A DNA stretch of 26,477 bases from DAIRUQ01 sp036803245 (GTDB lineage: Bacteria > Chloroflexota > Anaerolineae > UBA1429). Shown here piece after piece: positions 22,541 through 26,477 of the stretch. Within the stretch, counting starts at the first letter, position 1; every line of letters begins with the position of its first letter. The DNA lies in NCBI GenBank assembly GCA_036803245.1, contig DAIRUQ010000036.1, positions 1 to 26,477 of the forward strand, read 5' to 3'. A program made the translations under genes and the position numbers. The notes beneath the pieces are model-generated. The model worked only from the letters and a program-made list of their open reading frames with translations, was not told the origin of the DNA and ran no database searches.

Positions 22541-23782
22541 TCAACGCAGGTAGACACGCTCCACCTTGTGCAAGGCGGCGGCAATGTCGTCCACTTCACG
22601 TTCGGTCAGGCACTCGTGCCACGGCATGATAAAGTGGCTGTTGATGGCGGCTCGGGCGCCTGGGCAGCTGCCCTCGTACTCGACCTGCTGGCCATAGAAC
22701 GGACAGTTCCAGGGGCAACCTGACTGGCCGTAGGCGGCGCGTTGGCGGAACAGCGGGTTCTCATAGGCGATGTGGTCATAGTGGGGATCCATGGGAATGC
22801 CCTCGGCCACACAGGCGCGCACCAAGGTTTCCTTGTCCACGCGCAGCGCTGCCTCGTCTACATGCATGAGCATCAGCCAGTAAGAGCTGACCGTATCGGG
22901 GATGAGGGTGCGCATGCGCACGGCCCGCAGGTCCGCAATCCGCTCGCCGAGCTGGTCGGCACGAAGGCGGCGGGCGGCGACGATCTCGTCCAGCCGCTCC
23001 AGCTGAACCCGACCCATCACCGCCTCCAGCTCGGTCATGCGAAAGTTGAGGCCCAGAAACAGGTTGCGCGTCTCGATGCTATTGAACGGCTTGCCACGGT
23101 CGGCAAAGCGCTTGGCGTTCCAGTAGAGCTCTTCGTCGCTGGTGATCACCATGCCGCCCTGGCCGCCCGATGTATGGTGCTTGCCTCCCATGAGGCTAAA
23201 GACGCCCATCTGCCCGATGGTGCCTACCTTGCGCCCCTTGTAGACGGCGGCGTGCGCCTGGCTGGCATCCTCGATGACGGGGAGCCCATGGGCTTTGGCG
23301 ATCTCCATGATCGGGTCCATGTCGGCGGGTTGGCCGCCTATATGGGCCACAATGATGGCGGCGGTGCGCTCGGTGATCCGCTCGGCGATGGACGCCGGGT
23401 CGACGTTCATCGTGTCGGGATCGGCATCGGCAAAGATGGGGATGCAGTTGTTCCAGAGGATTGGTGCCACCGCACCAGGGTCGGTGATCGGAGAGCTGAT
23501 GACCTCATGGGCGATGTCGATCCGTAGGGCCCCCAGGGCTGCATGGACGGCGGCCGTGCCCGAGCTGGTGGCCGTCGCATAGGCCATGCCGTGGTAGGCG
23601 GCAAACTCGTGCTCATAGGCATCGACGTGCTCACCGCCGTAGCGGTCGAGGCCCCCTCCCTGAGTACGCTCCTTTTCGAGAAGTGCATGCACGACTTCGA
23701 TCTCGCGTTCGGTGATCAGAAGGCGACGGGGCCACGGGTCAACGCGCACGGGACTACCACCATCAATAGCGAGCTCACTCAT
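22541..23782 (-). CDS. DegT/DnrJ/EryC1/StrS-family PLP-dependent aminotransferase
   Basis: A 413-residue enzyme of the family that aminates keto-sugars or keto-cyclitols, with pyridoxal phosphate as cofactor. Motifs seen: TSSGTAAVHAALGAL (73-87, phosphate binding), VIEDASQAHAAVYKGR (169-184, Asp172 to the pyridine nitrogen) and FSLMGGKHHTSGGQGGM (195-211, Lys201 as Schiff-base lysine), then NFRMTELEAVMGRVQLERLD. The C-terminal part carries a Cys cluster, SGCPWNCPFYG (Cys356, Cys360) and GSCPGA (Cys373), that I do not recognise as standard. The start overlaps the GNAT gene by eight bases, with AAGGA eight bases before the ATG. Substrate unknown; a role in amino-sugar synthesis is inferred. Confidence 0.9.
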   Translation of the reverse strand: MSELAIDGGSPVRVDPWPRRLLITEREIEVVHALLEKERTQGGGLDRYGGEHVDAYEHEFAAYHGMAYATATSSGTAAVHAALGALRIDIAHEVISSPITDPGAVAPILWNNCIPIFADADPDTMNVDPASIAERITERTAAIIVAHIGGQPADMDPIMEIAKAHGLPVIEDASQAHAAVYKGRKVGTIGQMGVFSLMGGKHHTSGGQGGMVITSDEELYWNAKRFADRGKPFNSIETRNLFLGLNFRMTELEAVMGRVQLERLDEIVAARRLRADQLGERIADLRAVRMRTLIPDTVSSYWLMLMHVDEAALRVDKETLVRACVAEGIPMDPHYDHIAYENPLFRQRAAYGQSGCPWNCPFYGQQVEYEGSCPGARAAINSHFIMPWHECLTEREVDDIAAALHKVERVYLR

Positions 23783-24380
23783 GGCTTTTCCTTCCCACCG
23801 TGTCGGTCGTCGAAACGGTTACGCTCTGGTGCTGCGTCGCCAGGTACTCAGGTCGCAGCAGCCCATAGTAGATCAAGTCGTAGCGGATGCCCCACTTGAC
23901 GACATGCTGACGTAGGACGCCCTCCTGGACCATCCCTAGCTTTTGCATGACGCGGCCAGAGGCCAAGTTGGGGGCCAAATGGCAGGCGTGGATGCGCTCC
24001 AACCCCAGGGGGCCAAAGCCATGAGCCAACACGGCCTGCGCGGCTTCGGTAGCATAGCCGCGACCCCAGTAAGGGACACCGATCCAGTACCCCAGTTCGC
24101 CCGTCAGGTTGCCCGCATCGACCGAAAGCCCCATGGCACCGACCAGGCTGCGGCCCTGGCGTTCGGTGACGGCGAGGGTCAACGCTACACCCTCGTCGTA
24201 CCGCTCGCGGTGCGATGTGATCCAGCTCTCGGCCATGTGCCGCTGGTAAGGATGCGGAATGTGCAGCGTGTACCGCGCCACCTCGCGAGCGCCCGCCAGG
24301 CGCGCGACCTCGTCGATGTCGGCCTTGGCAAAGGGGCGCAGCACTAGTCTGGCCGTTTCCAAAGTCGGGAGCTCTTTCAT
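23775..24380 (-). CDS. GNAT-family N-acetyltransferase (RimJ/RimL type)
   Basis: A 201-residue acetyl-CoA-dependent acetyltransferase. Family features are the N-terminal LETARLVLRPFAKADIDEVARL, the strand ELGYWIGVPYWG followed by the acetyl-CoA pyrophosphate loop GRGYATEAAQAVLAHGF (about 107-123), and the C-terminal ERIHACHLAPNLASGRVMQKLGM. RimJ/RimL relatives acetylate protein N-termini or small amines; the target is not known. Its end overlaps the start of the aminotransferase gene, which fits (but does not prove) acetylation of the amino sugar made by that enzyme. It starts six bases after the stop of the PH-domain gene; the ribosome binding site is weak, so translation may be coupled. Confidence 0.88.
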   Translation of the reverse strand: MKELPTLETARLVLRPFAKADIDEVARLAGAREVARYTLHIPHPYQRHMAESWITSHRERYDEGVALTLAVTERQGRSLVGAMGLSVDAGNLTGELGYWIGVPYWGRGYATEAAQAVLAHGFGPLGLERIHACHLAPNLASGRVMQKLGMVQEGVLRQHVVKWGIRYDLIYYGLLRPEYLATQHQSVTVSTTDTVGRKSHE

Positions 24381-24386
24381 CGGAGG

Positions 24387-24977
24387 CTAGGAGCGCTCCA
24401 GACGGCTACGAATCGTCCGCAGCTCGGCCAAGATGGCACTCCCGATCTCGGCCAGGTTGGCCTCCTCACCTGCGGCGGGTATCTCGGCTACTGGCTGCTG
24501 GGTGCCCACGCGAGAGCCTCGGGCCGCCTGCAGGACGGCGTCGCGCGTAGCGTCGTACTCGACCAAGCCGACGAGCTTGGCTTCCGCACCCTGTTGCTGG
24601 CTGTAACCAGCTGTATGCACATGCAGACTGCCCATGCCCAGCCAGCGATCCAGAGGCCCACGGCGCACGACGATGTTGGTGATCATGTGGTAGGGTACCG
24701 TGTCCTCGGATCGAGTGATGATGCCGCGTCGGACGATCAGTTCCTCATCGCCAAGCTCGTAGGAGATGGAACGGCAGTAGATGGGCACCAGTACCAGCGT
24801 CGGGATCAGCCACAAGGCATTGACCACGACAAAGATCCAGATATAGGCTGGCGGCATGTCTGGGATGAGGGCTAGTAGTGCCCATGGAAGTACCAGCACG
24901 GCGAACCACAGCAGTACGGCCAGGTTCATCTTGGGGGCCAGCTTTTCACTCGGCTGAATCACGCGCGTCTCTTCCAT
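24387..24977 (-). CDS. PH-domain membrane protein (bPH2/DUF304, YdbS-like)
   Basis: A 196-residue protein. After a short cytosolic N-terminus come two membrane helices (about 19-39 and 44-67). Then comes a bacterial pleckstrin-homology domain of the DUF304 type, with ISYELGDEELIVRRGIITRSEDTVPYHMITNIVVRRGPLDRWLGMGSLHVHTAG spread over about residues 71-124. A variable, charged C-terminal tail ends in a helix (IGSAILAELRTIRSRLE). The family's role is poorly known; some members are thought to organise membrane proteins or affect lipid stress. GGGAAGGA stands just before the ATG. It follows the MFS gene by 75 bases. Confidence 0.88.
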   Translation of the reverse strand: MEETRVIQPSEKLAPKMNLAVLLWFAVLVLPWALLALIPDMPPAYIWIFVVVNALWLIPTLVLVPIYCRSISYELGDEELIVRRGIITRSEDTVPYHMITNIVVRRGPLDRWLGMGSLHVHTAGYSQQQGAEAKLVGLVEYDATRDAVLQAARGSRVGTQQPVAEIPAAGEEANLAEIGSAILAELRTIRSRLERS

Positions 24978-25052
24978 ATCATCCTTCCCGTGCGTCCCAG
25001 CGGGACGCGGACTCGATCGGCACCTCGCTCACAAGAGTAACGGGCTCTAGCA

Positions 25053-26279
25053 TTAGTCCATTCGCCTGAGCTCTGGCTTCAAGATGGCTACCAGGCCAAA
25101 GACCGCCGCGGCGATCGCCCCCTGCACGCCCGTTACCCACGGCACGCCGACTTGATCGGCGATGGCGCCAGCAGGCAGGGTTCCCAATGGCGAGAGCCCA
25201 TACTCCATCATGGTTAGGCTGAGCACCCGTCCCCGATAGATGGGGGCAGCGCGCGAAAGGATCAGCGTGCTGCTAAGCACCAAGTAGAGGTTGCTCAGGC
25301 CGCCGATACACACCAAGAACAAGAGTACCGATGGCAGCCACGGTGTCGCGACGTACAGCATCAGGCAGAGGCCCACGATGACGCCCGACAGGACCAGCAT
25401 CTTGCCCTTGCCGCGGGCGTCGCCCAGGTAGCAGGCCAAGAGCGATGCCAGCAGAGCGCCAGTGCCATTGGCCGACTGCAGCAAGCCCAATCCAGACGCA
25501 TGCAGTCCCAGGCGATCTTGGGCAAAGGCGGGTAGCAGCGTGGTGTAGGGCATGACGAAAAAGACTCGTACCAAGCCCAGGGCGATGAGCGCCAACAACA
25601 GGGGCTCCGATCGCAGGTAGCGAGCTCCCTCGATGATATCGCTCCATACGCCGTTGGCGTTGGCGGCGCTGGGCTCTGCCTTGGGAAGCGGCCAAGTGGC
25701 CGCCGACGCAATCAGGTACATGCCTGCCACCACAAAGTAGACGCTCTGCGCTCCCACGGACTCGATCATCAACCCCGCGGCCGACGCGCCGAGAATCCCC
25801 ATGAGCCCCATGCCCAGCGCATCGAACGAGACGGCGTTCATCAACGCGTGTGATGGCACCACCTCGGAGAGCATGGCCTGCTGGGCGGGCAGCAAAAAGG
25901 CGCCAAAGACCCCCGTCAGGAACCAGCTCAGGGCCAGATGCCACACCTGGATCATGCCCAGCGAGAGCAACAGCCCCACGGCCACGTTGTTCAGCAGCAT
26001 GCCGATGCGCATCGCCAGCATCAGGCCGCGCTTGTCGATCCGATCGACGATCACGCCGCCGTACGGTGACAGCAACAGAGTGGCCAGGCTCCAACCCGCG
26101 CCGACCCATCCGAGCGCAAAGGCCGAGTCGGTGAGCTCATAGACCAACCAGCCCTGGGCCACCGATCCCATGTGAAAGGTGGCCGAGGTGGCCAGGCGTC
26201 CCAGCCAGAGCCAGCGGTAGGCGGGGTACTGGAGAGCCCCAAAGCTCTTCTGGAGTGTGCGAAGGACGATGGTCACCAT
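25053..26279 (-). CDS. Major facilitator superfamily transporter (EntS/MFS_3-like exporter)
   Basis: A 408-residue protein with about twelve membrane helices. YPAYRWLWLGRLATSATFHMGSVAQGWLVYELTDS at the start of helix 1 and the loop 2-3 motif GGVIVDRIDKRGLMLAMR (the MFS motif A, G-x-x-x-D-R-x-x-x-R) identify the family. The N-terminal pattern and length resemble EntS-type small-molecule exporters; the substrate cannot be inferred. The ATG at 26279 has GGAG only two bases upstream; the next codon is a GTG at a better distance (five bases), so translation may begin one codon later. It is the first gene of a co-directional set with the PH, GNAT and aminotransferase genes. Confidence 0.9.
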   Translation of the reverse strand: MVTIVLRTLQKSFGALQYPAYRWLWLGRLATSATFHMGSVAQGWLVYELTDSAFALGWVGAGWSLATLLLSPYGGVIVDRIDKRGLMLAMRIGMLLNNVAVGLLLSLGMIQVWHLALSWFLTGVFGAFLLPAQQAMLSEVVPSHALMNAVSFDALGMGLMGILGASAAGLMIESVGAQSVYFVVAGMYLIASAATWPLPKAEPSAANANGVWSDIIEGARYLRSEPLLLALIALGLVRVFFVMPYTTLLPAFAQDRLGLHASGLGLLQSANGTGALLASLLACYLGDARGKGKMLVLSGVIVGLCLMLYVATPWLPSVLLFLVCIGGLSNLYLVLSSTLILSRAAPIYRGRVLSLTMMEYGLSPLGTLPAGAIADQVGVPWVTGVQGAIAAAVFGLVAILKPELRRMD

Positions 26280-26356
26280 GGCTCCGATGGGTTGGTTCCC
26301 GTGCCGTTCCTGGACTGCCCCGACGCGGAGCCAGCCTCACCAGTTCTTGCAGGGGG

Positions 26357-26385
26357 ATTCTACGCACGATTCCAGCGCTTGTCGA
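26357..26385 (-). promoter_or_regulatory. Sigma-70 promoter for the MFS transporter gene set
   Basis: On the minus strand TCGACA (26385-26380), a 17-base spacer and TAGAAT (26362-26357). The transcription start near 26350 gives a leader of about 70 nt before the MFS gene. Confidence 0.6.
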
Positions 26386-26432
26386 GCCCCGCGGGAATTG
26401 ACGGATACATGCTGCGAGCACCCCGTGTCCAG

Positions 26433-26477
26433 TCAAATGAAAACGTCACCGAAGGCGTGTCGTTCTATCATTTGATA
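26433..26477. repeat. AT-rich inverted repeats upstream of the MFS promoter
   Basis: TCAAATGA (26433-26440) is repeated inverted as TCATTTGA (26468-26475). The latter is also the centre of a short palindrome TATCA-TT-TGATA (26466-26477) that runs to the window edge. It is AT-rich against a GC-rich background and stands upstream of the -35 box, so it might be a regulator binding site; the window cuts it off. Confidence 0.35.

Noticed and set aside
24992..25008. Perfect 7-bp hairpin GCGTCCC-AGC-GGGACGC between the MFS and PH genes as a terminator
   Set aside because: No U-rich tract follows on either strand, so it is at most an mRNA stem before the PH gene.
1..26477. Mobile element, phage, CRISPR or defence island
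   Set aside because: No transposase, integrase, direct-repeat array, nuclease or toxin motifs were seen; gene order is housekeeping plus a glycan operon.

Overview
The window looks like GC-rich bacterial chromosome, most plausibly Chloroflexota (Anaerolineae-like). This is inferred from the GC-rich codon use, an HrcA/CIRCE-controlled hrcA-grpE-dnaK-dnaJ-prmA-rsmE operon of the kind known from Firmicutes and Chloroflexi, an archaeal/fungal-type aspartate-semialdehyde dehydrogenase, and large GT39-like membrane proteins with repeated C-terminal beta domains. No marker gene settles the phylum. I see no rRNA, tRNA, CRISPR array, transposase or phage gene. At 8271-8370 there is a run of exactly 100 N flanked by the same 55-base sequence, which reads as a scaffolding artefact inside one gene.

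Layout. 1-85 (-): the first 28 codons of a HAD-type phosphatase. 204-572 (+): an orphan small membrane protein with a near-consensus promoter. 585-7025 (-): the heat-shock operon in transcription order hrcA, grpE, dnaK, dnaJ, prmA, rsmE. It is preceded by two tandem promoters (7050-7107 and 7176-7232), each followed one base later by a CIRCE-type HrcA operator. 7372-9785 (+): a lipoprotein with about five carboxypeptidase-regulatory-like beta domains and a C-terminal putative glycosyl hydrolase domain (DUF4015-like), followed by a bidirectional terminator. 13470-9875 (-): lysC-asd-HAD operon (aspartate pathway plus a HAD-like protein with motifs in permuted order). Its roughly 180-nt leader contains a terminator-like hairpin. 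13756-14241 (+): YbaK-type aminoacyl-tRNA deacylase, transcribed divergently from lysC.

22428-14238 (-): a cell-surface glycan operon: sugar-nucleotide epimerase, GT2 polyprenyl-phosphate glycosyltransferase, LPG-synthase-TM/flippase-like protein, GT39-like 1090-aa glycosyltransferase, and an NHLRC2-like thioredoxin/NHL protein. Starts and stops overlap or nearly touch, and a good promoter lies at 22479-22507. The likely logic is that the epimerase supplies a sugar nucleotide, GT2 loads the sugar on a lipid carrier, and GT39 transfers it outside the membrane. 26279-22541 (-): MFS exporter, PH-domain membrane protein, GNAT acetyltransferase and DegT-type PLP aminotransferase, with a promoter at 26357-26385. 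The last two genes overlap and may belong to modified-sugar synthesis.

The observations most worth following are the tandem promoter/CIRCE modules, the permuted-looking HAD protein in the aspartate operon, the lysC leader hairpin with a small upstream ORF, and the collapsible assembly gap. I did not find a clearly new multi-gene system; the HAD protein is the best candidate for something undescribed.
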